This document shows positions 6,814-15,381 of a stretch of DNA of 30,716 nucleotides, in pieces (positions within the stretch are counted from its first letter, which is position 1; each line of letters opens with the position of its first letter). The notes beneath the pieces were generated by a model, which did not search any database, was not told the origin of the DNA, and was given only the letters and a program-made list of their open reading frames with translations. The position numbers and the translations under genes are program-made. The DNA comes from a virus. The stretch covers positions 1-30,716 of the IMG/VR virus record IMGVR_UViG_3300022833_000034; one strand, given 5' to 3'.

Positions 6814-8033
6814 ACCTTTCGTTATTTCGTAGGCACGTTAAGAATAACTCGCCCGCGTTTTTGCCTTTGTTCACTAACACTGAACGGTATGAAATAGTAT
6901 GGGGTGGGGCAGGTAGCGGCAAATCTCACATAGTCGCTCGTAAAATACTGTACCGATTACTAAAAGAATTTGATTTTAAACACAACTTTTTAGTCATAAG
7001 AAAAGTGGACAGGACAATCAAACGTTCTGTCTTCACTCTAATTAAAAACATCATATCAATATGGGGTCTAACGAGTGAGTTTGATATAAACCTCACTGAC
7101 AAGACGATCACATATAAGCCCAACGGCTCACAAATAATGTTCAGCGGCCTTGATGATGTTGAAAAGCTCAAATCAATCGAGGGTGTGACGTCGATATGGT
7201 GCGAAGAAGCGACCGAGCTAAATCAAGAAGATTTTGAGCAATTAGATTTACGTTTAAGAGGCGAAACGCAGTACATAAAACAGATTACGCTGACATTTAA
7301 CCCAATCAGCGAACAGCACTGGATAAAAAAAATATTCTTTGATGATCCCATCGACAGTGTATTAACATTAAAAACAACGTACCTGGATAATGCGTTTATT
7401 GATGATGAATACAAAATGGTCATGGATAACAAGAAGAAGACTAACCCCAGGTATTATTCAATCTACGCATTGGGGAACTGGGGAACTGCTGACGGGCTTA
7501 TATTTAACAACGTAACTGCCAGGCTAATCAGGCCAGAAGAACTGCATGGTCTTGAATACGTGCAGGGGTTGGACTTTGGTTACACTAATGACCCATCAGC
7601 ATTCAATCAAACCTACGTTGATATGAAGAACAAACGCATATTCGTAAACGATGGATTTTACGAGAAAGGGTTAAGCAACTCTCGTATTGCTGACAAAATA
7701 AAAGAGCTAAACGGTCATAGACACAAAACAACCGCTGACAGTTCAGAGCCTAAATCAATCGACTACTTAAAGACAAAAAGCATCAACGTAAGGGGTGCAA
7801 TGAAAGGCGCGGGCTCAGTTAATACCGGCGTTGATTTCCTGCTTGAGTTTGAAATTATCGTCAACGCTCACCTGGTAGAGTTTATGACCGAGTTTAATAA
7901 TTACTGCTGGCTGATAGATAAAAACAATGTTCAGCAGAATAAACCGGTTGATGATTTTAACCATTTTATCGATTCGCTCAGATACGCATGTGAGCATCAC
8001 ACCAAAAACAATGCTTTCGTTTTTTCTTGCTAG
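6807..8033 (+). CDS. terL: Terminase large subunit, PBSX/Terminase_3 family
   Basis: 408 aa, normal for PBSX-type TerL. ATPase domain: Walker A GGAGSGKS at 33-40, Walker B SIWCEE at 129-134, then the TFNP coupling motif at 163-166. RNase H-like nuclease: Asp256 in GLDFGYTNDP, Asp311 in TADSSEPKSI and the Asp cluster in PVDDFNHFIDSLRYA (380-394). It translocates DNA into the prohead and cuts it. The only early start is TTG at 6807, overlapping the end of terS, so expression is probably coupled to terS. Whether packaging is headful or cos cannot be told from the sequence alone. Confidence 0.95.
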   Translation: MVNLSLFRRHVKNNSPAFLPLFTNTERYEIVWGGAGSGKSHIVARKILYRLLKEFDFKHNFLVIRKVDRTIKRSVFTLIKNIISIWGLTSEFDINLTDKTITYKPNGSQIMFSGLDDVEKLKSIEGVTSIWCEEATELNQEDFEQLDLRLRGETQYIKQITLTFNPISEQHWIKKIFFDDPIDSVLTLKTTYLDNAFIDDEYKMVMDNKKKTNPRYYSIYALGNWGTADGLIFNNVTARLIRPEELHGLEYVQGLDFGYTNDPSAFNQTYVDMKNKRIFVNDGFYEKGLSNSRIADKIKELNGHRHKTTADSSEPKSIDYLKTKSINVRGAMKGAGSVNTGVDFLLEFEIIVNAHLVEFMTEFNNYCWLIDKNNVQQNKPVDDFNHFIDSLRYACEHHTKNNAFVFSC

Positions 8034-8078
8034 CTCACAAACGCTGCAACCTAAAAATAAATAATATGAGGGTTCACA

Positions 8079-9356
8079 ATGTGGCCGTTTAGTCAGAAAA
8101 TCACAAATAATGCGCCCAGTGCTAACACCGAAGTAAAGTTTGCACTAAAATCAATCACATTGCCCGAAGCGCAGCCCAGTTGGAATCTTTTTCCACAAAA
8201 ACAGAGAGAATGGTCCACAGCAGTTGCTATTGACGAGGGTTACAACGCCTCAGCGATTGTTTACGCAGCAGTAGAGAAAAGAGCCAAGTTGATCGCTAGT
8301 GTGCCGTGGTATGCAGCAACAAAGGACGTGAACGGTAAAATTGAAAGATTGCCAGCCACTCACGCGCTGAACCAATTGATATACAGCCCTAATCTCGACC
8401 AATCATGGTACGAGGTAATGTATTCAGCTAGTCAAATGTTAGACCTCAGCGGATCTGCTTTCATGCCGGAAGTGAAAGGCGGCGCAAAGGCGTATCCAAT
8501 AGGTATTTCTGTTTTAAACTCTGAATACATAAAGATTAAACCAGGAAAAGAGCAGCTAGTTGATTTATATCAATACGTCAACGGCAATGTTACGCGCAAT
8601 ATATCACCCGATGATATGGTTCAGATAAAGCTTCCTAACCCCAAAAACCCTTACTTCGGTATGCCAGTACTAATGGCAGCAGGAAGGGCCACAGACATAG
8701 ATAGAGAAGCCGGGGATTGGCAAAAATCTAGCCTGCAAAATAGAAACATATCAGACATACACATTGAAGTACCAGAGGGTACTCAGCCGGACCAAATAGA
8801 ACAGATACAATCAAAACTACGCGAGCGCAATCAATCACCAGACAATGCAAGAGCGCCGTTGATATCTAGCGGTAAAGTTAACCAGTTATCAAGAACAGCC
8901 GTTGAAATGGACTTTACCAACTCACGCCGTTCAGTATGGACAGAAATAGCCGCATGTTTTGGCGTACCACTAGCAGCAATGGGATTTACTGAGAACGTCA
9001 ACCTAGCTAACGCTGACGCGATGATGAAACAGCTATGGCAAGACACCATCGTTCCACAGCTAGAGCTATTTAAACGACAATTAGACCATCAACTCGCTAA
9101 AGAGTTTGGTGATAACGTTTGTATTGAGTATGACCTGTCTAATGTAACAGCGTTGCAAGAATCACTGGATAGCAAACTGGCTAATGCAGAAAAGATGGAC
9201 AGGTTAGGGTTTAGTTTGGCGCAGATTAACCAACGCTTAGAGTTAGGTTTTAATGATAGCGAAATACCTGCTGACATAACTGATTTAGGCGAGAACCTAA
9301 ACGACGATGAAATTAAAATGATTTTAAAGTCTGCAAGCTATGGCAATGCTAAATAA
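8079..9356 (+). CDS. Portal protein, HK97 family
   Basis: 425 aa. NASAIVYAAVEKRAKLIASVPWYA (about residues 55-78) and the stretch around NPYFGMPVLMAAGRATDID, then GVPLAAMGF and NADAMMKQLWQDTIVPQLE are characteristic of HK97-type portals. It forms the dodecameric ring at the packaging vertex. The ATG is preceded by GAGGG at 8 bases. It follows terL after 45 bases and shares the TAATG junction with the next small gene. Confidence 0.93.
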   Translation: MWPFSQKITNNAPSANTEVKFALKSITLPEAQPSWNLFPQKQREWSTAVAIDEGYNASAIVYAAVEKRAKLIASVPWYAATKDVNGKIERLPATHALNQLIYSPNLDQSWYEVMYSASQMLDLSGSAFMPEVKGGAKAYPIGISVLNSEYIKIKPGKEQLVDLYQYVNGNVTRNISPDDMVQIKLPNPKNPYFGMPVLMAAGRATDIDREAGDWQKSSLQNRNISDIHIEVPEGTQPDQIEQIQSKLRERNQSPDNARAPLISSGKVNQLSRTAVEMDFTNSRRSVWTEIAACFGVPLAAMGFTENVNLANADAMMKQLWQDTIVPQLELFKRQLDHQLAKEFGDNVCIEYDLSNVTALQESLDSKLANAEKMDRLGFSLAQINQRLELGFNDSEIPADITDLGENLNDDEIKMILKSASYGNAK

Positions 9357-9628
9357 TGAAAAATAGAAAAGGCACTTTTAAAATAACTAAAGCTTTAATT
9401 GATAATAACCCTGACGGAGTTATAAAAACACTGGCAAACGTTTTAGTTTTGCGATGCGAGTATATAGCTATATATGACCATTTTGAGTATCACGGTATTA
9501 GTAAATTATTCGATGAGACTGAGGAAGGGCAGGTTATTCCAGAGTACGGTTTTATTATTAGTTTTGATGGAAAAGTCACTTGTTTTACTAGTGAAAATTC
9601 AGGGGCCGAATTAAATTGGCTAGACTAA
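9356..9628 (+). CDS. Small protein of unknown function between portal and MuF genes
   Basis: 90 aa, started by TAATG coupling to the portal stop. The first 35 residues are basic and helical; the remainder is strand-rich (LRCEYIAIYDHFEYHG, GFIISFDGKVTCFT). Codons are more AT-rich than those of the flanking structural genes, so it may be a late insertion into the head module. It overlaps the TTG start of the MuF-like gene by 13 bases. No family is recognised. Confidence 0.6.
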   Translation: MKNRKGTFKITKALIDNNPDGVIKTLANVLVLRCEYIAIYDHFEYHGISKLFDETEEGQVIPEYGFIISFDGKVTCFTSENSGAELNWLD

Positions 9629-10371
9629 TCACCGGACTATCACCCGCACGAGAGCAGGCATTGCAGGAAAGGTTATTCATTGCATTATCTAAAAAATATG
9701 AAGGCAGAATTAAGCGAGAAATTGCTAGAGCGATGCGCTCATTTGCTCGATCAGACCAAGATGCGATTACTATTCATGAAGACAGATTAAAAGTTGTTTT
9801 AGTGAAGCTTTACCTAGAATCATTTAAAACGTTTGGCAGTCGATTACTAAAATCAATTGTTAAAGCAGATGGTAAAGCGGTGCCAGAAACGCCGCAGTTT
9901 AATCTTGCACGTAAAATCTGGATAAACACCCATTCATCGTTAGCAGTCACTCAGATTGCAGGCACAACGAAAGACCAGGCATTGAATATAATCAGAATAG
10001 CCCTTGATGATAGCGTTACAGAGGGACTTAGCGAGATTCAGGCAGGCAGATTAATACAGTCACGCATCAGGCAGGGCAGCGGCCAGTTATCGACATTGCG
10101 CGGCAGAATGATAGCCAGAACAGAATCACATGCCAGCTCTAACGCCAGCACACAAATGGCGGCTAAATCTACACGGCTACCGCTAATGAAAGAATGGATT
10201 TCGTCAAGCAGCGACAGAACAAGGCAGACACACTTTGACGCTAACGGGTCTATGGTTGACATTGACCAGCCTTTCAAAGTCGGCAACAGTTTATTGATGC
10301 AACCGGGCGATCCAAGTGGTGACGCAGAGGAAGTTATTAATTGTAGATGCGCCGTAGGGTATTCATTATAA
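9616..10371 (+). CDS. Phage Mu F-like minor head protein
   Basis: 251 aa. The C-terminal third carries the MuF/SPP1 gp7 signature: ARTESHASSNASTQ, then KEWISSSSDRTRQTHFDANG, LLMQPGDPSG and the terminal EEVINCRC. These proteins bind the portal and are carried into the capsid, sometimes being ejected into the host. The N-terminal two thirds is helical. Start is TTG at 9616 with AGGGG about 11 bases upstream; no ATG or GTG fits better. The MuF domain here has no extra toxin or protease domain attached. Confidence 0.85.
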   Translation: MARLITGLSPAREQALQERLFIALSKKYEGRIKREIARAMRSFARSDQDAITIHEDRLKVVLVKLYLESFKTFGSRLLKSIVKADGKAVPETPQFNLARKIWINTHSSLAVTQIAGTTKDQALNIIRIALDDSVTEGLSEIQAGRLIQSRIRQGSGQLSTLRGRMIARTESHASSNASTQMAAKSTRLPLMKEWISSSSDRTRQTHFDANGSMVDIDQPFKVGNSLLMQPGDPSGDAEEVINCRCAVGYSL

Positions 10372-10435
10372 ACATTCATTGCTCAATGACGTTAAAGCCA
10401 GCCACAAAATCAATATAAATTTCAGAGGAAATCAA

Positions 10436-11077
10436 GTGGAACGTAAAAGTTTACAGTTTGACATCAAAAAAGACGATATAGCAGGCCGCATGTTTTCTGG
10501 TTACGCATCCACATTCGATGTGGACTTGGGCGGTGACATTATCGTGCCTGGCGCATTTAAAAAAACCATTGAGGGCCGTCAGCAGTCTGTCAAAGTTTTA
10601 TACCAGCACAATGAGCCTATTGGTCGCTCTATGCGGTTATACGAAGACACAATCGGTTTGTTCGTAGAAGGTAAGGTAAGCAAAACGCGACTCGGTGATG
10701 AAGCACTAGAGCTTATGCGTGACAGAGTAATCGACCAAATGAGCATCGGTTTTTCTGTGCCGGCCGGTAAGTCTGAAATGTCAGATGATGGCCTACGTAT
10801 CATACGTGAGATTAAGTTGTATGAGTTTAGCCCGGTAACATTCCCGATGAATGAAAACGCTATCATAACGAGCGTTAAAAGTATGAAAGATGCGATCAAG
10901 TTGGGTAAATTTGATGGGCAAGATTTAAAAGAACTGTCTGAGATACTAACAGACATTAAGACACTGTTAAGCACTGAGCCGTCAAAGAACACTCAGCCGC
11001 AAGATCAGCCGTCAGAACTAGAAATGCTGTCAAAAGCACTCGATAATTTTGGCGCTATTGCCATAAACAGAACTTAG
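10436..11077 (+). CDS. Prohead maturation protease, HK97 (U35) family
   Basis: 213 aa from a GTG at 10436 preceded by AGAGGAA at 7 bases; an upstream in-frame TTG at 10379 lacks such a site. The conserved core is present: GYASTFDVDLGGDIIVPGAF, catalytic His58 in LYQHNEPIG, catalytic Ser103 in MSIGFSVP, and the Glu-containing IKLYEFSPVTFPMNENA. It digests scaffold/delta domains inside the prohead and triggers capsid maturation. The C-terminal 60 residues are Gln/Ser/Pro-rich and may be self-cleaved. It sits directly before the major capsid gene, as in most HK97-type phages. Confidence 0.93.
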   Translation: MERKSLQFDIKKDDIAGRMFSGYASTFDVDLGGDIIVPGAFKKTIEGRQQSVKVLYQHNEPIGRSMRLYEDTIGLFVEGKVSKTRLGDEALELMRDRVIDQMSIGFSVPAGKSEMSDDGLRIIREIKLYEFSPVTFPMNENAIITSVKSMKDAIKLGKFDGQDLKELSEILTDIKTLLSTEPSKNTQPQDQPSELEMLSKALDNFGAIAINRT

Positions 11078-11085
11078 GAAGAATC

Positions 11086-12321
11086 ATGGAAATTAAAGAA
11101 TTAGTTGATAAATTGAATGCTAGCACAACTGGCATTATGGACTCACAAACCAAAGCCGCGGCCGAAGTTAAGTCTTTGGGCGAGGCATCAGCAGAAACAA
11201 AAGCAGCACTGGATAAGCAAATCGCAGAGCAAACAGAGCTAAAAGGATTGTTTAACGCGCTAGATACTGAGCTAAAGAACATGCAAATGAAAGCTCAAAA
11301 ATACGACGTTGCTAAAGTGCAGTTAAAATCACTTGGTCAAACGTTCGTTGAGTCTAAGTCTTACTTGGATGCTAAAGCTACTGGTGCGCGTAGTGTTCAA
11401 CCAGTTGACATGGATAAGAAAAGTTTAACGGCTCTTACTGCAAGCGCAGGCGCATTAGTTCGCGCTGATCGTGACCCAACGGTATACCAGAATCCTAATC
11501 GCCCAATTCGCATTCGTGATCTAATACCCACCGTACCTACAGTATCTAATGCTGTTGAGTTTATGCGTGAGTTAGTGTTCACAAATAACTCGGCACCGCA
11601 AGGTACTGCATCAGGCATCGGTGGTGGTGAGTTTGTAGCCAAAGCTGAATCTAACATCACGTATGAGCTAGTTACAAAAGCCATTCGTACTATTGCACAT
11701 TGGATCCCCGCATCACGTCAAGTTTTGTCAGATGCGCCAATGCTACAAGGTCTGATTAACTCACGGTTAGTCTACGGTTTGGATTTAAAGTCTGACCAGC
11801 AGATTTTGTTAGGTGACGGAACAGGCCAAGAGCTAGACGGTTTGCTAGTAGACGGTGATATTAACAACATCAACAAGTTGCCTGCCGGTACCGCTGCTGC
11901 TGATGTGCCAAGCGCAATGATTGATCACATTCGTAAAGCGGTCACCAAGTGCCAAGAATTCGAGTACTACAATATGACAGGTTTGTTACTAAATCCTGCT
12001 GACTGGGAAATACTAGAAACAGCCAAAGCAACTGACGGCCATTATTTAATGGTTTCTATGCCTACCGATACAGCCACCCAAACAGTATGGCGTATACCTG
12101 TCATCATCTCTAACGCAATGCCAGCCAATACCTTCTTAATTGGCGACTGGTCAATGGGTGCCGTTATTTATGACCGCGAAGATATTTCGGTACGCATTAG
12201 TGAGTCGCATAGCGATTACTTTGTTAAAAATGGCGTTGCTATTCTTGGTGAGGAACGTTATACCCTCGCTATTCCGTTACCTAAAGCGTTCTGTAAAGGT
12301 TCGTTTGAAGTTGCAGCGTAG
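11086..12321 (+). CDS. Major capsid protein, HK97 fold
   Basis: 411 aa. The first about 100 residues form a Lys/Glu/Ala-rich coiled coil, the delta domain that serves as internal scaffold and is removed by the protease. The capsid fold follows from about residue 115, with IRIRDLIPTVPTVSNAVEFM, the segment ending in HWIPASRQVLSDAP, a DQQILLGDGTGQELDGLL loop, and the WRIPVIISNAMPANTFLIGDW strand typical of this family. AGGA lies 8 bases before the ATG. A strong terminator follows 19 bases after the stop. Confidence 0.96.
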   Translation: MEIKELVDKLNASTTGIMDSQTKAAAEVKSLGEASAETKAALDKQIAEQTELKGLFNALDTELKNMQMKAQKYDVAKVQLKSLGQTFVESKSYLDAKATGARSVQPVDMDKKSLTALTASAGALVRADRDPTVYQNPNRPIRIRDLIPTVPTVSNAVEFMRELVFTNNSAPQGTASGIGGGEFVAKAESNITYELVTKAIRTIAHWIPASRQVLSDAPMLQGLINSRLVYGLDLKSDQQILLGDGTGQELDGLLVDGDINNINKLPAGTAAADVPSAMIDHIRKAVTKCQEFEYYNMTGLLLNPADWEILETAKATDGHYLMVSMPTDTATQTVWRIPVIISNAMPANTFLIGDWSMGAVIYDREDISVRISESHSDYFVKNGVAILGEERYTLAIPLPKAFCKGSFEVAA

Positions 12322-12339
12322 TAAGTAGAAAACTATAAG

Positions 12340-12365
12340 AAGGCCGCTTAATTGCGGCCTTTTTT
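12340..12365 (+). terminator. Intrinsic terminator after the major capsid gene
   Basis: AAGGCCGC (12340-12347) pairs with GCGGCCTT (12354-12361) around TTAATT, followed by a run of six T (12360-12365). An eight-pair stem and a clean T-run make this the best terminator in the window. It probably lowers transcription of connector and tail genes relative to capsid, with Q-modified polymerase reading through in part. Confidence 0.85.
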
Positions 12366-12427
12366 ACGCCTAGAATTTACTCTTTGTCAGAAAGAATCAA
12401 AACATAAAAAACAACAGGTCAATATCA

Positions 12428-12589
12428 ATGAATGACTACAAAGTACTAATTACGTCAACGTTAGGTTTAGCAGGAACCGTTGTAACACTAGCAGATTGCA
12501 CACAGACAAAAGAGCGCCTGAAAAAAGGCATCATCTGTGAGATTAAAGTAGTGGCACCCGTCGAGACTAAGCGAAAGGCTAAAAAATAA
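12428..12589 (+). CDS. Small protein between capsid and connector genes
   Basis: 53 aa: an N-terminal hydrophobic/Thr-rich stretch (KVLITSTLGLAGTVVTL) that reads as strands or a short helix, then a basic C-terminus ending KRKAKK. The ATG has AGG about 7 bases upstream, and the stop overlaps the connector start (TAATG). Similar-sized proteins at this place in HK97-type phages are sometimes head decoration or assembly factors, but no match is recognised here. Confidence 0.6.
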   Translation: MNDYKVLITSTLGLAGTVVTLADCTQTKERLKKGIICEIKVVAPVETKRKAKK

Positions 12590-13185
12590 TGTATAGCATT
12601 GTTACAGCCGATCCAATCGTGTCGCCAGCAACCGCACAGCAGTTAATTGATTGGGCTAGGCTGGACAGTGACGATCCCAAAATTGAATCATCGCTATTGA
12701 TTGCTACTGATCTGGTTATATCATTTTTAAGCCTTGAAATATTACCCAGAACTTACACGCTTACGTACGAAGATTGGCCCAAAGTTGGCACACAGTCAGG
12801 TTCGCAGCTATCACGTAAATCGTACTGCAATAAATTCAAAATAGACCTACCTTACGCCAACTTGATAACGATCATCTCAGTCAAAGCGAACGGCGTTGCA
12901 CTGGATAGCAATAGTTACAGAGTGATAACCGGTAAAAACACACAATTGCGATTTGATGAAATCGGATACGACGAGGTAGACAACTCGGCACTTGAGATTG
13001 TTTACAGTGCAGGATATGGAGCGGAAACAGCTAACGTACCTGCGTCAATAATCAATGCAGTCGTTATGGTTGCCGGATATGTTCATTCCCACAGTGGCGG
13101 TTGTGACATGGCTCAGGCGGTCAATATGTCGGGCGCATCACAGTTGTTACGGCCTTATGCTGTGATGGCTGGCATGGTTTTTTAA
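12589..13185 (+). CDS. Head-tail connector protein (gp6-like adaptor)
   Basis: 198 aa. The opening VSPATAQQLIDWARLDSDDPKIESSLL followed by a helix and the W-P strand (LTYEDWP) is the usual pattern of the gp6/Phage_connect_1 adaptor, which binds the portal ring. The long central strands (IDLPYANLITIISV, LEIVYSAGYG) and the VPASIINAVVMVAGYVH helix are also typical. It is the first of four neck and tail-terminator genes packed with minimal spacing. Confidence 0.85.
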   Translation: MYSIVTADPIVSPATAQQLIDWARLDSDDPKIESSLLIATDLVISFLSLEILPRTYTLTYEDWPKVGTQSGSQLSRKSYCNKFKIDLPYANLITIISVKANGVALDSNSYRVITGKNTQLRFDEIGYDEVDNSALEIVYSAGYGAETANVPASIINAVVMVAGYVHSHSGGCDMAQAVNMSGASQLLRPYAVMAGMVF

Positions 13186-13187
13186 TC

Positions 13188-13526
13188 ATGAAATGCTGCA
13201 ACATCAACCCAGGTGATATGAATCGTAAAATTGAGTTGCTACACCTGGTAAAAGTATCGACTCCATCGGGTGGATTCACTGAGTCTTGGGAAAGTGTCGC
13301 GTATTTATGGGCAAAAATTAAGAACAGTAGCGGCTCAGAATTAATTCACGCCGATCAACTTGGCTCAGTAGCATTCAGTGATTTCACAATTCGTTATCGT
13401 GCCAACATTAACGAGAGAATGAAAATAATTTACCGTGGAACTGAATTTCAAGTTAGACACATTAATAACATTGAAGAATCCGACCTGTTTCTAGTGGTAA
13501 AAGGTGAGCGAGGTGTTAGCCAATGA
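13188..13526 (+). CDS. Head closure / head-tail joining protein
   Basis: 112 aa, the normal size. INPGDMNRKIELLHLVKVST, then GGFTESWESVAYLWAKI and a C-terminal IIYRGTEFQVRHI match the Phage_H_T_join family (SPP1 gp16/HK97 gp7-like), a small beta-barrel that closes the connector channel below the adaptor ring. Its stop overlaps the next gene by 4 bases. Confidence 0.87.
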   Translation: MKCCNINPGDMNRKIELLHLVKVSTPSGGFTESWESVAYLWAKIKNSSGSELIHADQLGSVAFSDFTIRYRANINERMKIIYRGTEFQVRHINNIEESDLFLVVKGERGVSQ

Positions 13527-13978
13527 CTGTGCAAGTTTTGGGGATAGCAGAATTACAGCGTAAATTGCGGTCACTAGGTGATGCAATGGATGATGCAATT
13601 ATGGGCGGCGTTATGGTGACAGCTAACGAGATACGCACAGACGCAATCAAATCAATACAGCAAGTAAGTGGAGGCCAGCAGGTGCAGCGTTCACGTCAAG
13701 GTGGTGGCGGCACTTATACACACACCGCATCATCTGAAGGTAACGCGCCTAATACTGACACAGGAAAGCTAGTCGCAAGCATAGCCGTAGAGAACAATAA
13801 AACTGGAATGTTCTCTTTGGTCGGTAGCAATTTAGACTATGCAACATTCCTAGAGTTTGGGACAAGAAGCATGGGGGCTAGGCCATTTTTGCAACCGGCA
13901 TTAGATAAGAATGAAGAAAATTTAAAAACCAATATTAGCAAAGCAGCAGATGTATTAATTGAGAGGCGTAGTCGATGA
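13523..13978 (+). CDS. Neck/tail completion protein, HK97 gp10 family
   Basis: 151 aa. The family signature is clear at the C-terminal end: SNLDYATFLEFGTRSMGA followed by RPFLQPALDKNEEN. The middle has a Gly/Gln/Thr-rich loop (about residues 52-75). Members link the connector to the tail or help tail-tube completion. Both ends overlap neighbours by 4 bases. Confidence 0.87.
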   Translation: MTVQVLGIAELQRKLRSLGDAMDDAIMGGVMVTANEIRTDAIKSIQQVSGGQQVQRSRQGGGGTYTHTASSEGNAPNTDTGKLVASIAVENNKTGMFSLVGSNLDYATFLEFGTRSMGARPFLQPALDKNEENLKTNISKAADVLIERRSR

Positions 13979-14394
13979 GTTCACTCGTTCAAATTGCAAT
14001 TTCAATCATGTCAGCCCTTAAATCAGAGTCTACATTAACATCCCAGCTAACAACCTACGCATCAAGCCCCGCTGTATTTACTCACGTACCGGAAGACCTC
14101 ACAGACTATCCGTATGTGGTTTTGTATGACACTGGGCTAGACGGTAACGACAATGACGCGCACCTTGGCTTTGATGGTGTGTTGAATATTCATAGCTGGT
14201 CAGATCAAAGAGACATGTCGGTAATCGGCAACATACAAAAATCTATTTACGACATTTTGCACAACCAAGAATTAACAATGACTGGTTACAACCTAGTCGA
14301 TTTACATCAAGAATTTACAACAATCTTACGCGACCCTGACGGAATAACTCTACACGGTGTCCAGCGTTTTAAAATTATTTTACAAACAAACTAA
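13975..14394 (+). CDS. Tail terminator protein (DUF3168-like)
   Basis: 139 aa. The pattern of an N-terminal helix, then VFTHVPEDLTDYPYVVLYDT, HSWSDQRDMSVIGNIQKSIYDIL and a C-terminal VQRFKIIL strand matches the DUF3168/tail-terminator family, which forms the ring that stops tube growth and joins head and tail. Position just before the tail tube gene agrees. Confidence 0.85.
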   Translation: MSSLVQIAISIMSALKSESTLTSQLTTYASSPAVFTHVPEDLTDYPYVVLYDTGLDGNDNDAHLGFDGVLNIHSWSDQRDMSVIGNIQKSIYDILHNQELTMTGYNLVDLHQEFTTILRDPDGITLHGVQRFKIILQTN

Positions 14395-14406
14395 AGGGCA
14401 AACATT

Positions 14407-14805
14407 ATGACCGCAGGCGTTGGATTCACAGGAAGAAAAGTTTTACTCACTATTGGCGGTGTCGGTAACATCGCTATTCAAGAAAAAAGCGTGAACATTA
14501 ACAATGAGGCAGTTGACGTATCCAGTGATTCTAGCAATGGCACCACTGTTGTATTAGCTGAACCTGGTAACAAAAGTTTAGAGCTTAGTTTTTCAGGCGT
14601 AGTTGAAAACCTTAATTTAGTCATGTCAATTATGAATAACACTAGCCAGATTTATGCTTGCACGCTTACATATCCAGAGGGCTCTGTTATTTCTGGTGAT
14701 TTCTTCCTTGGCTCAATCGGTAACGCTGGCCCATTTAAAGAAGCGTTTACATTCGAGGCTTCAATGAGTTCAAGTGGCCCTGTAACGTTCACAGAAGGCA
14801 CTTAA
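14407..14805 (+). CDS. Major tail tube protein
   Basis: 132 aa, mostly predicted strands: GRKVLLTIGGVGNIAIQEKSVNINNE, then SLELSFSGVV, SQIYACTLTYPEGSVISGDFF, and the final FEASMSSSGPVTFTEGT typical of phage tail tube proteins of the Phage_tail_2 group. It assembles as hexamer rings along the tape measure. It follows the terminator gene after 12 bases with an AAAGGGC site and precedes the assembly chaperone. Confidence 0.88.
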   Translation: MTAGVGFTGRKVLLTIGGVGNIAIQEKSVNINNEAVDVSSDSSNGTTVVLAEPGNKSLELSFSGVVENLNLVMSIMNNTSQIYACTLTYPEGSVISGDFFLGSIGNAGPFKEAFTFEASMSSSGPVTFTEGT

Positions 14806-14806
14806 A

Positions 14807-15187
14807 ATGGCTTTTTTGTTCGGTAAATCTGAGATTGAGCTGGATTATCTTGGTAAATCCTACACGTTAAAGGTCACGGCGAGAACAGCCGTTGATCTTG
14901 AGCGGTCTTTAGGTATGCACCCAATAACCTTATACATGAAGATTGTTAAAGCGTCACAGGCACAAGAAATGCCACCAATGGGTTTAATGGCTGAGTTTTT
15001 CGAGTTCATGCTCAAAAGAGCAGGCGCGACAGTTGATTTTGATGAATTATACAGTCAGCTATTTGATAACGATGCTATGACAGAAATATCAGAAAAAGTG
15101 GGGGAGCTATTACAGCTATTCCTACCGCAAAGCGATGAAATCGACATCCCAAAAACCCAACCCAAGACTCGCACCAAGAAGAAGTAG
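14807..15187 (+). CDS. Tail assembly chaperone, G-like product
   Basis: 126 aa. YLGKSYTLKVTARTAVDLERSLGMHPI (about residues 14-40) is a typical opening for GTA/HK97-type tail assembly chaperones. The C-terminus is a basic Lys/Thr/Pro tail whose codons overlap a second frame. A slippery heptamer CCCAAAA at 15148-15154 is in the correct frame (C CCA AAA) to move ribosomes -1 into the following T-like frame, as with lambda G and GT. The chaperone recruits tail tube subunits to the tape measure encoded just downstream. Confidence 0.85.
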   Translation: MAFLFGKSEIELDYLGKSYTLKVTARTAVDLERSLGMHPITLYMKIVKASQAQEMPPMGLMAEFFEFMLKRAGATVDFDELYSQLFDNDAMTEISEKVGELLQLFLPQSDEIDIPKTQPKTRTKKK

Positions 15188-15381
15188 CCCCGCAATCTTG
15201 GGAGGAGTTATACAAATTTTGCATTCGTAACGGGTGCAACCCCTCCGACTTTTGGCAAATGACGCCATCCGAAGTTTATGTTTATTTAGAAGCCAAACAG
15301 CCCGTTCAGTATTACAGCGGCATGATTGGTGACGATGTGGATCAATTACTAGAAATGAGACAAGGCGAGGACTTTATATAA
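15154..15381 (+). CDS. T-like extension of the tail assembly chaperone, reached by -1 frameshift
   Basis: The -1 frame continues from the slippery CCCAAAA site for 75 codons to TAA at 15379-15381, which shares its last base with the tape measure ATG. It encodes QSWEELYKFCIRNGC, PSDFWQMTPSEVYVYLEA and LLEMRQGEDF, a good match to the small phage tail-assembly chaperone domain (W-x(2)-L-Y, P-x-DFW-x-MTP-x-E). There is no start codon with a ribosome binding site at the front of this frame. A fused product would be about 191 aa (116 + 75). Confidence 0.85.
   Translation, partial: NPTQDSHQEEVAPQSWEELYKFCIRNGCNPSDFWQMTPSEVYVYLEAKQPVQYYSGMIGDDVDQLLEMRQGEDFI

Noticed and set aside
10379-10435. Longer N-terminus for the prohead protease from a TTG
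   Set aside because: The added residues have no ribosome binding site, while GTG at 10436 has AGAGGAA at the right distance and begins just before the conserved domain.
11397-11684. 95-aa minus-strand frame within the major capsid gene
   Set aside because: Shadow of the capsid coding frame, with no start signal or recognisable domain.
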